Source: Acanthosepion lycidas (Eukaryota > Mollusca > Cephalopoda > Sepiida > Sepiidae). From it: a stretch of 64,000 nucleotides of DNA. This document shows positions 1 to 11,453 of the stretch, piece by piece. The position numbers and the translations under genes were made by a program. The DNA lies in assembly GCA_963932145.1 (NCBI GenBank), contig OZ010577.1, positions 20,030,827 through 20,094,826 of the forward strand, written 5' to 3'. The notes under the pieces were generated by a model. The model did not search any database, was not told the DNA's origin, and was given only the letters and a program-made list of their open reading frames with translations. The stretch's first letter is position 1, and every line of letters begins with the position of its first letter.

Positions 1-706
1 AAAATTAATATATTTATATTTGCAACAGTTCTTTGAGATTTAAATATTATTTTTGAAAAATTGAAAACTGTACTCAGCATGAACTGGAAACTGTTTGCTT
101 TCTACTAATGTACTTGTATTCAGTTGATATTGTAACAAAAATTCCTGGTTACTTTAACTATAACTCCAGTATTCTACTATGTCTCATTCACAACTTCAAT
201 TTGACTATCTAAATCTAGCTTTTTTGATGTTATTCAATTGCTGACTATTAATATATCCAGGCTGAGGTGACTCATTTACATATGAAGTCACAAGTATTAT
301 AAATAGCTACAGCTATTACCCATGAGGCAGTTGAGTGCATATTACTTCCCGTGGGCAGGTAACACTACATAACACAGGCCTTCAGCCAACCAGAAATACC
401 AAAAAATAAAATCACAGTAAAAGAGAACCATCTTCATTCAAACTATTCAAGACTTAATATATATATTATGGACTATATTTGTTCTATTCAAATAGGAAAT
501 TTTTTTTCATCAATTCACCCCAAGCTGGGATTTCTTCTTAACCAATCAAATGAACTACTTCTCAATCTCATCTGCTATATTATTGTTCTTCCTTGTCTTG
601 AAGCCAGAATTCTATAATCACTGGACTGTATCCTTTTTGTGTGTTAACACCATTCTTACTTTGTAAACTTTTTGCCTCATTACTGTTGCATTGCCTACTT
701 TTGTCT

Positions 707-710
<4 letters not shown>
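1..710. other. AT-rich sequence, no feature recognised
   Basis: No open frame, transposon end or RNA gene could be supported here. It runs into the TA microsatellite that begins at 711. Confidence 0.5.
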
Positions 711-752
<42 letters not shown>

Positions 753-835
753 TAAACATAGAAGTCAACACTTAGAGGCGACAGTCTGTTTCATGCTAGA
801 CGTAATCGTCAGGCTTTATATATATATATATATAT
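711..835. repeat. TA microsatellite pair flanking a repeated module
   Basis: Pure TA runs at 711-750 and about 817-835 flank a 66-bp block (751-816). That block contains GAAGTCAACACTTAGAGG and is found again at 30240-30275 and, more diverged, at 28205-28240. On the minus strand it carries a hammerhead-ribozyme-like arrangement (CTGACGA, 13 nt, GAAAC), described in the findings. Expansion of TA runs beside this module at two separate loci suggests the module ends in, or seeds, TA repeats. Confidence 0.75.
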
Positions 836-1107
836 TATTCGCTTAGTATTATTTTGCCGTTCTTTTCTTTCTTTTGTTAATTCTGTTTGTTGGGTATTTT
901 TGCCAGTCACACTTAAGCATGGCCTATTACTCTACAGGTTGTTCCTTATCCTTTATATTCTGAAAAACATACACATGAATGTCTGCTGATTAAGAAAAAT
1001 GAATGCTTGGATAAACTGTCTGTATGATTTTTCTCAGTCACATATTTTACTATTTTTATTACCATTTTCATTCATGAACATGGATTTTTTTTTAAATCAA
1101 CTACAAA
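836..1107. other. spacer, no feature recognised
   Basis: Short frames in this stretch have no recognisable similarity. The sequence leads into the LINE remnant beginning near 1108. Confidence 0.4.
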
Positions 1108-2370
1108 TTGGTTATGCACCTCACCTCACAAGGTCTTCTTTCAGACAAGTAATATGGATTTTGCATCTTTATGTAAACTGATAATGTATTAATGATTATT
1201 GCTGAAAGAGTCTATCAAGTTTAGATAAGAATAGTAAAGCTTGGGCTGCAGTTTTGAATATCTTGATGGCCTTTGACAGGGTTTGGCATGCTAGTCTTCT
1301 TCGCAAATTGAAAGATTACACTATTTTTGGATGAATATTTGATCTTATTCAATTTTTCTTATCAAATCAAATTTTGTCTTGAATGACCACTCTTCTAGAT
1401 CTTTTTGCATTAATGCACATGTTGTTCTTAATTTTCATCAATGACCTTGGTAATGTCATCAGTTCTCAGCTCAGTATCTATGTTGATAACACAGCTATTT
1501 ACTCCAGTTTTAGTAAGTCTGATTGGTTCAATAAGGTCAAATTGGCAGCTGATCTCAAAAATTACCTACAATCTGTTGTTAACTAGGGCAACAAATGACT
1601 TCTTAATTTTAACACCTCTAAAACAAAACTGCTCTCTTTTAATCGTTTTAGAGAAGCTTTTTTTGCCTTCTATCAGCATAGCTGAAAGCTAACCTCAAGG
1701 AGAGTGACTCATTGCATCTTCTTGCGCAAACATTTTCTGCTGACAGAATCTTTCTTATGCCAGAATCTATCTGCTGCTCGAAAAGCTGTTTCATTGTGTT
1801 TCTTGCCAGAATCTATTTTACACATTTATAAGTCTACTATTCATCCATGCATTGAATATTGCAGCCACATCTGGTCTGGTTCTTTTATGTATTTAATGAT
1901 TCTTGATAAAATTTAAAAAAGAATCTGCAATGTTATCAGTCATCACAAATTCAGTCACTTTCCCATTGCTGTAATGTAGCTTCACTGCCTTTTCCATAAA
2001 AATTTCCATGGTAATTGTTCTGATAAACTTTCCTCTTTCATACCTCAACTTTATGAATTTAAGCAGACAACAAAATTGGTGGCAAAGTCTCATCATTTTA
2101 CAGTTGAAATATTTAGATGTAACTGTAAGTTCTATGCTAAGAGTTTCTTCTCTCCCACTTTTCGTTTGTGGAACTTTCTTCCGGATTTTTGCTTTCCAGT
2201 CAACTTTGATTTTCAAAAATTTAAATGCAATGTCAATCATTATCTTCTGTCTTCTTAATTCTTATTTTTTATTGTTCTCTCTCCTTAATGTTTTTCTTTT
2301 TCTCATTTTTTTACACCCAGTAATCCCTTGTGTCTTAGTGACTTTGTTGCCTTGTTTTGAGTGAAAGGAT
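1108..2370 (+). mobile_element. Jockey/CR1-like LINE fragment (RT to 3' end), decayed
   Basis: This is a 5'-truncated non-LTR retrotransposon. Read across several frames it shows, in order, the RT block around KAW..LNI..AFD (about 1235-1290), the FLIFINDL block (1420-1450), the active-site block (1473-1500), the KVKLAADL and LLSFNR block, IYKSTIHPCIEYCSHIW (about 1820-1875), and a C-terminal LQKFKCNVNHYLLSS-type tail ending at 2258. The catalytic YADD box reads YVDN (1479-1490), so both a small residue and the last aspartate are changed. Frames 1383-1586, 1441-1692, 1704-1916 and 2076-2258 are pieces of one former ORF separated by frameshifts. The same family recurs at 4185, 5955, 24745, 33185, 41890, 54130 and 59905. 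Clade is inferred from the RT blocks and could be CR1 rather than Jockey. Confidence 0.85.
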
Positions 2371-2789
2371 AAAATAAATTATTGCACACTCACTGGCCAC
2401 TTTTGTACATGTGAACAAAAGCTATTTTATTAAAATTTCTAATCAGTCAATGAGGTGCCAGCAATTTAATGGTTAGAGGCATTTAAATATGTTCATGGCA
2501 ACCTGCTGAATTTCATTTCATGCATTAATATGTGAAAAAAATGTGATTTACATGATTTTGAATGCAGAATTGTCATTGTTGCCGGACAGGCAGGTGTGAG
2601 TATTTACAAAGCTATTGTTCTACTAGGATTTTCATGCACAACCATCTCTAGGTTTCGCAAAGAATTCTAATGATTGGTAATTCTGTGGGTGTATATACCT
2701 GATGAAAAAGGTTAGAGGAGAATAGTCATAGTGGTTCAAACTGATAGAAAGGCAACAGTAGCTGAAATACCCACTCTTTACAATGGAGT
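2371..2789. other. spacer, possible decayed transposase
   Basis: Text near 2560-2680 faintly resembles the N-terminal helix-turn-helix part of a mariner-type transposase, but no frame is readable for long enough to name it. Confidence 0.25.
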
Positions 2790-2945
2790 TATACAGAAGA
2801 GCATTTCTGAATGCACAACAAATTGAATCACAGTTCCTCAGTGTGACTAGACATCCAAAAGCCTCAAGCCAGGATCAAAACCTAACCGATTTGGTATCAG
2901 TTAGAGTTTCTACCCCTAAGCCATCAGCACTTGGCAGAGAGAAAA
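2790..2945 (-). mobile_element. tRNA-derived SINE, older copy
   Basis: On the minus strand a tRNA-like head starts near 2940 with an A-box-like GATGGCTTAGGGGTAGAA. It continues through a GGTTTTGATCC B-box-like block at about 2873-2883, then a body ending in a degenerate hammerhead-like region (2820-2845). The better copy of this SINE is at 29783-29906, to which it aligns along its length. Flanking duplications were not found. Confidence 0.65.
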
Positions 2946-4184
2946 TGCTAATTCTAGTGTATTGTTTTTACAAATGTAAACAAATGATGCAGAGAGAGAG
3001 AAAGAAAGTATTATTAGTTTGTTTGTATGCATGAGCATTATGCTTTTCTATTTAGGATCAGAAAATAATATCTGCCAGTTTATTATTCTTTCTGAGCTGG
3101 AATCAATTATATTTTCTGACCAAGCTTATTTTTAAGGACAATCATTGTTTTTCTGTTTAGGATCAAGGTGTATTAATTATCTGATCCCCAGCACTTCTGT
3201 TACAATTTCAGACCAAGAAACCTACATAACTTGGGAGGAATTAGGAAAAGCAAAGGAGAGCAAGAAAGTGAATGTGAAAAAAGAAAGGTAAGAATGCTTG
3301 AGAAAAATGGAAGGAAAAATCAGATGAAAGAGAAAATATGTGTCTATAGAGAATGTGGCAATGATGGAGATGAAAGGAAGACAGAGATATTTCTTTTGGC
3401 ATGATTTCAAGAGACAATGTGTGAATGATTGAAATGCAGGTAAGAATGAAAAGGTGTATAAATTGCAATACATTAAAATTCTTCATTGAGAGATAGAGCA
3501 AAAGAAAGGTAAAAATAGAATGCAGTAGAAAACATTTATATATTCCTCTTTTGTATATGAATGTAATTCATGTTTATATAACATTTAGATAAAAACATGG
3601 ATGGATAACAAAGATTGTAAGAGATAATTGAGAGAATGAAGAGATGATGGCTAAATATGAGAGAAGAACTAGTGTGTATGGTAATGGTTAACCTTAGTTG
3701 TGTTGGAAGGGGTAAAGAAGAAAATGAGAAGGTACAGTCAAAGAGTAAGAGAATAAATAATAGATAATATTAGTTGTCAATAACCATAGAATTTTCATGA
3801 GTACTGCTCATATATATAAGTGTTTAAATGCTGAAAAGATCCCAGCATAATAAAGAAGTCATTCAAAAGAAAAATTCTAATGTTTAGTAAGACTTAGGAA
3901 ACTGGATGGGAGTGAGAACTTTCCAGCACCTCTTCCCCATTATATTATTAGGTATTTCTTGTGTTTTACTAAAAAATACATTACAAATTATTATACTATA
4001 GAATTGAATTGCAAATGAGGAAAAAGATTGTCAATGTTAAGAATTAATATCAACATTAATTAAAAAAGTAACTTGACTGATCTGGTATATCTTTGCCTGA
4101 CTTTTCATTTAGAACTGAGTCTCTGTTGTGTGATATGCATATAATTCTGTCCATGGTTTCTGCTATCAACTGGATATCCCCTAA
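2946..4184. other. purine-rich and AT-rich spacer
   Basis: The stretch 3230-3760 is dominated by AAG/GAG purine-rich plus-strand sequence. Minus-strand frames through it are low-complexity Ser/Phe/Leu runs and are not genes. Nothing else could be identified. Confidence 0.4.
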
Positions 4185-4440
4185 AAACAAGTGAATTTGA
4201 TGGTATCCCTGCAATCATTCTTAAGAAATGTGCTCCTGAACTAGCCCGTTCTCTCTAAACTCTACAATAAATGTCATGCTGTTTTTGGCTTTCCTACTTG
4301 TTGAAAATTCTCTACTGTAGTTCTAATCTTTAAGAACTCAGATGAACCATCTGATCCTTCTGTCAGCTTATTAGGGTTCTACCTCTTTTTGGTAAAGTAC
4401 TAGAGGCTCTAATCAATTCTGAAATGTTCATATAAGCAAT
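4185..4440 (+). mobile_element. Jockey/CR1-like LINE fragment (RT N-terminal part)
   Basis: Translated plus-strand segments read like the start of the RT domain: a DGIPAIILKKCAPELA block (about 4198-4245), then LYNKCH, a VVPIFK-like block and LLPLFGKVLEALINS at about 4380-4422. The same blocks occur at 33540-33920 and 41920-41975. Stops and frame changes interrupt it and it breaks off before the YADD region. Confidence 0.8.
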
Positions 4441-5954
4441 ACTTTAAATTCAATTCAAAATGTTTTTAATTTATTTAGATAGTCTTTGTGCAACTTGTTT
4501 GTGATGGCAGCTTAATTGTATGATAAAACATCACCTGACAGGTTTTATGAGATTTTCCAAAAATATTTTTTCTATTGTTACATTTTTTAATTTAAATTTT
4601 CTACTTTGATTTTAATCTCTGAAATAAATCGATATATATTTTTACTGATGTTATAAAAATAATCAAATCCTAAATATGAACAAAATGTCAAATGTAATAA
4701 TCAATAATTGAAATAATCAAGTACAACAAATTTCAGTAATTTTAACAAAAGCAATCTAATCTATGAGAAATTAATTTGAATCTAGCTTAAAATCATCTTA
4801 ATTTTTAATAGCATATATAGTGGATACAGAATGTTTTTATGTTTGGCCTTTCAGATTTCTCCCAGATATTCCAGCATTAGTAATATTGTTTAAGATCAAG
4901 GAAAAGCAAAATATAAAAAAGAAAGCAGATTAAGTTTTACAGGATTATAAATAATGAAAAACAGCTTATCAGTATTCATGGAGCAGACATCTTTACAATA
5001 CTGTATTATAAGTGGTAATTTCTAAAACTGTTTTCTATTTTTACAAAATGTACTTTTATATTTACTTTCTCTTTGCATGTTATTCAAATTAAAAATAGAT
5101 ATTTAAATATATAGAAAAAATGAGTATCAATGAAAGGTAAAAAAAGTTATTTACTGTAAATGAATTACACTAATTTATTATTCATGGTAATATTACTATT
5201 TTCTGTAATTGCATAATTTTTTTTTGATATTATTTACCAGAAATAATTAACTGTGATACTAATTACTGTAAATAATTAATTTATTACAATTTTATAATTT
5301 TCTGCAAATCATTTACTGCAGTTTATTATTTATTGTAATATTATGTAATATTTACTTATTTATTGCAATATTATTTACTATTAATTCAGAATTTCAAAAT
5401 TATATATAACCCCAGTGAAGCACACACTATACAGCTAAGAAAAGGACTGTGGAGTTTGTAATGACTATGATCCTGAATGTGGTTGTTTAATCAATCAATT
5501 TGCTATTATTTCTTATTTATTTACTATAAATAATGTAATTAGTTATTTACTGTAACACTACTTAAAATTATTTTGCTTTAACTTAATTACCATTTACTGA
5601 AACAATATTTTTTTTTAATCAAACTCTACTTTGTTGTGAATAATTTAATGGACTACTTTTGATGTTTTAGAGAAATGGTCAAATGAGTTGGTTAGTATTC
5701 TAATTTATTATTTGAAATCTGTTTATCTGTATGCAAAGCAAGAGAGGAGTATCATTCAGGTAAGTTATACTATCAAGATGAAGCTATATTCATTTCAACC
5801 AAGATGAAAAAACTGTTATGTGCTTTCACACATGCCAATAAAATAAGCATTTTTATAAAGCTTTATAAAATAATACAAAATTGAGGAAAGAGTATAAAAA
5901 ATCTCTAAGAGCTAACACAGTATTTTAACTCAAAGATTTTCAAATATTTATATT
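4441..5954. other. AT-rich spacer with repeated TTTACTGTAA-type words
   Basis: No genes. Between about 5140 and 5600 the words ATTTACTGTAA, TTATTGTAATA and relatives recur roughly every 20-40 bases, which makes this interval more patterned than its neighbours. The rest is unstructured AT-rich DNA. Confidence 0.45.
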
Positions 5955-6560
5955 TATTTTTTTAATCATTTCACCTATAGAAATCAATAAAGCCACTTAA
6001 GGGGTTACTGAGTGTAAGAGAATATGAGAAAAAGAGGACATTATTATGGATAGAGGATATTAAAAGAATAAGAATTAAAAAGACAGAAAATAATTTACAT
6101 TGCATTTAAATTTTTAAAGATCAAAGTTGGCTGGAAGGCAAGAAGCTGGATGAGATTTCCACAAATAAGAAGTGCAAGAGAAGAAACTAGAACATACAGT
6201 TACATCTAGCCATTTCAACTGTCAAATGATGAGACCTTGCTACCAATCTAGTACTGCATTTAAATTCATAAAGTCTAGGTACCAAAGAGGAAAGCTCATC
6301 AGAACAATTACCATGAAAATATTTATAGAAAAGGTACAGAGTAGATATGTTATGGTGGTGGGAGTGTGACTGAAATCAAAATGCCATGTCAGGGTCAATA
6401 ACATTACAGATTTTTCTTTGAATTTAATCAAGAATCTCTAGATGAGAAGTGGCCACAATATTCAATGCATGGACAAATGGTGCTTCTGCTATATATTTAG
6501 AGATTCTTGATAAAATACAAAGAATAATCTGCAATGTCATTGGTCCTAACCTGGCATCTA
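5955..6560 (-). mobile_element. Jockey/CR1-like LINE 3' end with inverted duplicate piece
   Basis: The minus-strand copy begins at its extreme 3' end (GGTGAAATGATTAAAAAA, reverse complement at about 5955-5980) and runs upstream to about 6482. From about 6484 to 6560 a plus-strand piece of the same LINE (word GAGATTCTTGATAAAAT and onwards) repeats a segment already present in the minus-strand part. The two parts are therefore head to head. Coding capacity is destroyed by many stops. Confidence 0.75.
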
Positions 6561-9500
6561 TTATTATATATTATAATAGCATCTTACTATTTATCTTAAA
6601 ATAAACAATGTACAGAAGATATATACAGACAGATCCTAGCAGTAACAAACAATTACTGACATCACAGGGACAAAGTATCAGACTAATCAACAGATATCCC
6701 ATATCAGCCAATCAATGGACACTTGATGATGACTAGAGGGTAGATAATTGAAATATTGTGTCTATAATAGCATCTATAACAACCAAGATGAGAATAATAA
6801 TTTGAAATAATGAAAACTATAACAATTAATTTCATTTTCAATATCCATCATGTTCCATGCATGAAAAATTTATGAAAATGAATCCAAAGCAACTGATAAA
6901 GAGACTGGTTATGATTAATTCTCCTTTAATTGGCTATATTTTTGGCAAAATTTCTTTGTAAGAAATATATACACAGTTCAAAGAAAATAATTTGAAAGAA
7001 TTATAATTCAAATACAATTATCATGAAGTCTTTTGGAAATTATTTTTCTCATTATTTAGGTGGTCACCAATGTAGAATATCCTGCTAATGTATTAAACAT
7101 TGTAGTTTGTTAAGACATTAATGCAACTCATGTAGATGAGCATTTTATTGCAAACAAGTTACTAGCAAGCTAATTTTGTAAGGGAGAATCAAAGACATAG
7201 AAATCATTTACATAATGCAATAAAAGACATTTCTAAATGACATGAATATTGCTTTCAATCATTTCTTTCAAATAAATAAAAGAATTATTAACTGCATCTT
7301 TGATGCTAAATTTTCTAAAAGTCAGCCAAATAAATTACTGCCAGTTGTTTTGTACAATGGACTGTTGGATAATAATCATGGGCAGTATAGTATTTAAAAG
7401 GCTTTCCTATTTTCCTTTTGACTTCTGGAGCAGCAACACATTTCCTTTTGCTCCAATAGTCACAAAGCATGCATGTCCTTCAGAGACACATACTGAAGAC
7501 TGGATTGAACTGTTCATAACTTTAACTTTGTTTCTTTCTTTATCCTTCTGTAATATCTTGTTAATACATTTATTAATTGTTCTTCATTTGAATTCCATAT
7601 TTTGTGTTCTTTTTTTACCTGGACTCACATGAGTCTGCTAACTATTGTTTGTGGAACAAATGTACCAAGAGGCATGAAATGATAATACTTTCCATTTCTG
7701 CAACAGAACTGTTAAAAATTCTTTATAAGTCTAAAATGTATTGATTCTTTTGTTCACATTTTTTTTTCAAAATATATTTGGATTACCAGGAACATTATCT
7801 AAAACTACAACTAATTAAAATGTATTGATGATCTTGCAATAGTTTGTATCTGCTGAATAAAAAACATGCTAAAAAACTAGTCTTTCATCATTCATGCTTT
7901 CATATTTGCTCATCAAATCACTTCTAGTTGCGTGTAGCCAATAAAAGAGAGGATTCAATAATTGGAAAACAAGAATTGGTTTTAATTTAACTTCTACATT
8001 GCCACCTTATAACTGTGTCAAACAATTTTTATTGACTTTGCACCTAAGTTGAGAATTTTCATCCTAAGCAATCTGTTCTTGAGACAATCCATTTTACAAA
8101 TAACTGTGTAAAAAACATTAAAAAATAATTGGCTGAGTAGTGTATCAGATTTCATTTTTTTATATTTAAAATATGAAAAGATTTTTTTTTTTTCATAATC
8201 ACTTGTAGTTTCATTCTATATTGTGATGCCCTGAAATTGTATTTGGTTTTACAAGAAAATTGAAATCAAAAGGAAACTGAAGAAAATTGTCTTAAAATAA
8301 GTTACTTATTTCAAGATAATTTTCTCCATTTTCTTTCTAATTACTATTTCCTCTACTGCTTTAAAATTGCTCTGATTCACTTATTTTTCAAAATGGATTT
8401 GTTCTTGGTTAAAATCTTCAACCTATGGATAATTTTTTTTTATTTTATTACTAGTTTTTCAAGAAAAAAAATCAACAATAATATGAAATAACATTAGTTA
8501 TACTTGTAATAATGAAGAGCATATTGGCCTAGAGTTTTATGATAAAAAGCAATAATAAGATGAAGTAAATTAGTAATAATAGAAATAATGTTCTGGGTGG
8601 TGATTTTTTTGAAGAACAAGAAGCAGAAACAAGTTTATTCTTTTGTTTCATTCTTATTCTTTATAATATTTTATATTAAAGCTTTTTTGAGAGCAAAATC
8701 TGGTTTTAACTGTTTTCACCACATGCATGTCTTTATCAAATCAACTTTTTGTCCTCATGTGATAACTCTTTTCTCTTTTTTTATTACTAATATCAATATT
8801 TTTATTCCTATTTTTTTTTTCAGATAAATTATTTATCAAATTATAAAATATTAAGAATATAGCTAGTTATCAAGTGAAAGGTCATGAAATTGACGGAGAG
8901 TTTAATAATGGAAAAATGCCTTTGCTTTCTTCAATAGTGGAATAGATTATTTGAAGTATACAAAATAAAAACAAATCATGTTAATCAATAACTGAATTAA
9001 ACTAAGACCTTGTATTCATTTCAAATACTTAATAAATTTAATTTTATATTTGAAATTATACACACAAATGTTTAATCAAAGATTTATATGTTTCTACCAG
9101 TTACATACTAAATTTCAATATAAGTGTTAATATTAATTTTTTTACTTAAATATAAAGTCCTAGTGAAAAGTTCATGAAATTTGAATAGTATTTACAAACA
9201 AAATGTAGTACAAACTTTTATCCCTATACTTGTGAGCAATATTTAGTTTCCACTGAAAGAAATGGTATAAACTAGTTGTTAATGTAAGTCATTTTTTCAT
9301 GGTCTACTTCCCAAAACCTTTGAGTAGTACCTTGGATATGTTGTTTTTAAAATATTTATTACTCAAAAGGGTGTATTTATTTAACTGCATATTCTTTATT
9401 TGAAATACAGCATATGAATATAAAACTATTTATGCCAAGTGACATGTGATATCAAATGATACAAAATTTTTACATCATATATATTTATAACAAAATATGT

Positions 9501-9885
9501 GTATATTTATATTTTAATTTGTTGATATCATTTTTTTTCTTTCTTTGAAACATACAAATAATTATCTCAATTTTCTCTACTGTATATTTATGTGTGTCAT
9601 TCATTTTTTCATGACACATACCAATTTCCTAGATTTATCAACTTAGCCTCAATATCAAGGTCAGTTCCACATTCACAACATTACTCACACTTTATTACTT
9701 ATTTGGTACAGTTAAAATGAACTCACTTGAAAAAAGAAATTTGAATTATTTTTCTTAGCTAATTTAAATGTTGCAAACTGCAATTTCAAGGATCAAAATT
9801 TGACAGGATAAACTAAATGGCACAACTATTATCCAAAGACTGTTGAACATTCATTTATTAAATCATGAAGAAAGAGTGAAGAAAA
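6561..9885. other. long AT-rich spacer without recognised features
   Basis: About 3.3 kb with no transposon ends, RNA genes or convincing exons found by reading. Frames at 7300-7632 and 8588-8827 are AT-driven, rich in Phe/Ile/Leu/Ser, and lack any motif. Unrecognised old repeats or intron sequence are possible. Confidence 0.45.
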
Positions 9886-9905
9886 ATAGAAACAGTTGAT
9901 AATAC

Positions 9906-10042
9906 TGATTTTCTAAGCATAAATTAAGTGTGGCACAAGGTCGAAAGTATGGGGGTACCCAGTGAGGATTGAACTCACTCTTCAGTTTGTAACTGTTTTA
10001 GCAAGACAAGCTTGCTAACCATTGCACCACACCGAGGTACCC
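9906..10042 (-). mobile_element. young tRNA-like SINE with 17-bp target duplication
   Basis: The element lies between two perfect copies of AGAAACAGTTGATAATA (9889-9905 and 10043-10059). On the minus strand its head folds as a tRNA. The acceptor ends GGTACCT/GGGTACC pair over 7 bp, the A-box is TGGTGCAATGG, a stem AGCAA/TTGCT encloses a 7-nt loop, and the T arm GTGAG-TTCAATC-CTCAC is perfect. A tail of about 45 bp follows towards 9906. The anticodon loop has C where U33 is expected, so it is not a functional tRNA gene. The perfect long duplication implies recent LINE-mediated insertion. Confidence 0.88.
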
Positions 10043-10059
10043 AGAAACAGTTGATAATA

Positions 10060-10439
10060 TATCTCATTTTTAAGATTCTTGCTACAATTACCACCACCAC
10101 CACTCTACCTCACCTTAGTTCTGCTTTTTTCACAGCATTCTGCATTGATGAATTCTTCCATCATAAGAGTTAAATTACAAATAAAGAAGTATCTTCTGAT
10201 GCAATTTGAATGAATCCTTAAAAATCATATCAACACAGAATGTTATGATGTTATGATAAAACAATAAGACAAAGTAAAACTTTTAATAATAAAAAATGGC
10301 AGTACTCTTTGGAACAGCTCATATGTTGCAGAAAGTGTTCTGTCTTCAAGTTGTAGGGTAGGTGCTGAGATATGACCATCAATGCACAACCAAAATATAT
10401 AAAAGTCGGTGAGGGCATCATATATTATAATAACAATAA
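10060..10439. other. spacer, no feature recognised
   Basis: Possibly the upstream decayed part of the LINE that becomes readable at 10440; no motif can be pointed to. The short run of AAT repeats at 10426-10445 lies at the junction. Confidence 0.35.
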
Positions 10440-10712
10440 TAATAAATTGACATGGCAATATCTGCAGACTAATGTATCTCTGAAGATCTTCAAAGAAAAA
10501 CTATCAAAATACAAGGACCCTGAAATTAAAACCTCAAAAATGTGGCACATGAAGATATCAATAATTCCAGTTGTAGTTGGATCCCTTGATTTGATTGGAA
10601 AAGGTTCCCATAGACTCATTGAAGGGATCCCTGGTAGCCTAAGCTTGAAAGAAATACAAAAACTTGTACTCACAAGTATAGCTCACACCTTACAAAGGGA
10701 TTTATCTATGTA
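10440..10712 (+). mobile_element. LINE C-terminal fragment (IPVVVG...IPG type)
   Basis: The reading frame ending at 10713 contains a WH(M)KISIIPVVVGSLDLI block, then IPGSLSLKEIQKLVL and AHTLQR. This is the conserved C-terminal tail found after the RT domain in several animal LINEs. The frame is open for about 90 residues but starts abruptly after an AAT run, so it is a 5'-truncated copy. I infer the assignment from this motif order alone. Confidence 0.75.
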
Positions 10713-11110
10713 AAATGTGTGTGATCTTAGGGGGTTTTCTGGGAGGGAGGTAGTTAAAAAAATGCTCAGTGGAAAATGACATGATGCCATTTCTGACCTT
10801 AGGTCTCTGGTTGGGAACAGAAAGGAAATGAAACAGAAATCAACAGAAATAAAAAAAAATATTTAATAATAATAATAATCATGAAGAGTGTATTAAACGG
10901 GTGTGTTGGGACAAAAGCAAGAATAATAGAATGGAGTAAATAATAACAAGAACAATAATAATAAGGACTATTATGGGAACTGAGAGTGTTGGAATAAAAA
11001 CAATAATAAATTGGAGTAAAACTGGTAATAAAGTAGTAGTGGTAAAGAGTTGACGAGTTTTTAAACATTGTGTAATTAAATTATTTTGACAGTAAGTTAA
11101 TTCATTACAG
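10713..11110. repeat. LINE 3' flank with ATA-rich duplicated block
   Basis: AAT/ATA runs occur at 10862-10882 and nearby. A block containing AATAATAGAATGGAGTAAA (about 10920-10940) is repeated in altered form near 10998-11022, both after a GTTGGGA/GTTGGAATAAAA word. This looks like a duplicated LINE 3' UTR or simple-repeat-rich tail. Confidence 0.45.
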
Positions 11111-11135
11111 CATATTTTAGGCTATAAAGCTTACT

Positions 11136-11202
11136 TTAGCAAACCTTCAGGGCATGTATAGCAAACCTTCAGAGCATGTATATCTTCAGAGCATGTATAG
11201 AT
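11136..11202. repeat. three-copy 20-bp minisatellite
   Basis: The word CTTCAGAGCATGTATAG and close variants occur three times in a row, the first reading CTTCAGGGCATGTATAG. It is short and probably arose by slippage. Confidence 0.7.
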
Positions 11203-11373
11203 TGCCACTGAAATCTATGACCACTATGACTTTTTCTATTTCTTTGTTTCTCTATCTGTAGCAACATATTTACCTGTGGAGAAATGATTAGCAACCTGGT
11301 TTCACTATAGAGAGTAATATAAAAGGGTGTTGTTATGGTAACTCAAGTTATGTGTGGCTCTACTAAAAGTTAA

Positions 11374-11393
11374 GAAAAAAAAAAAAAATAAAA

Positions 11394-11433
<40 letters not shown>

Positions 11434-11453
11434 TGAAAGAGAGAGAGAGAGAG
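11374..11453. repeat. compound A / TA / GA microsatellite
   Basis: An A run (11374-11388) passes into TA repeats (about 11394-11416) and then GA repeats (11417-11453). The minus-strand frame through it is a Tyr-Ile and Ser-Leu artefact. Confidence 0.9.

Noticed and set aside
7300-8827. Candidate small membrane proteins (110 and 79 residues)
   Set aside because: Composition follows local AT content, there is no splice or promoter evidence, and no motif is recognised.
9955-10040. Functional tRNA gene on the minus strand
   Set aside because: Acceptor and T arms are good, but the anticodon loop lacks U33, the variable region is irregular, and the unit lies inside a target duplication with a non-tRNA tail, so it is a SINE.
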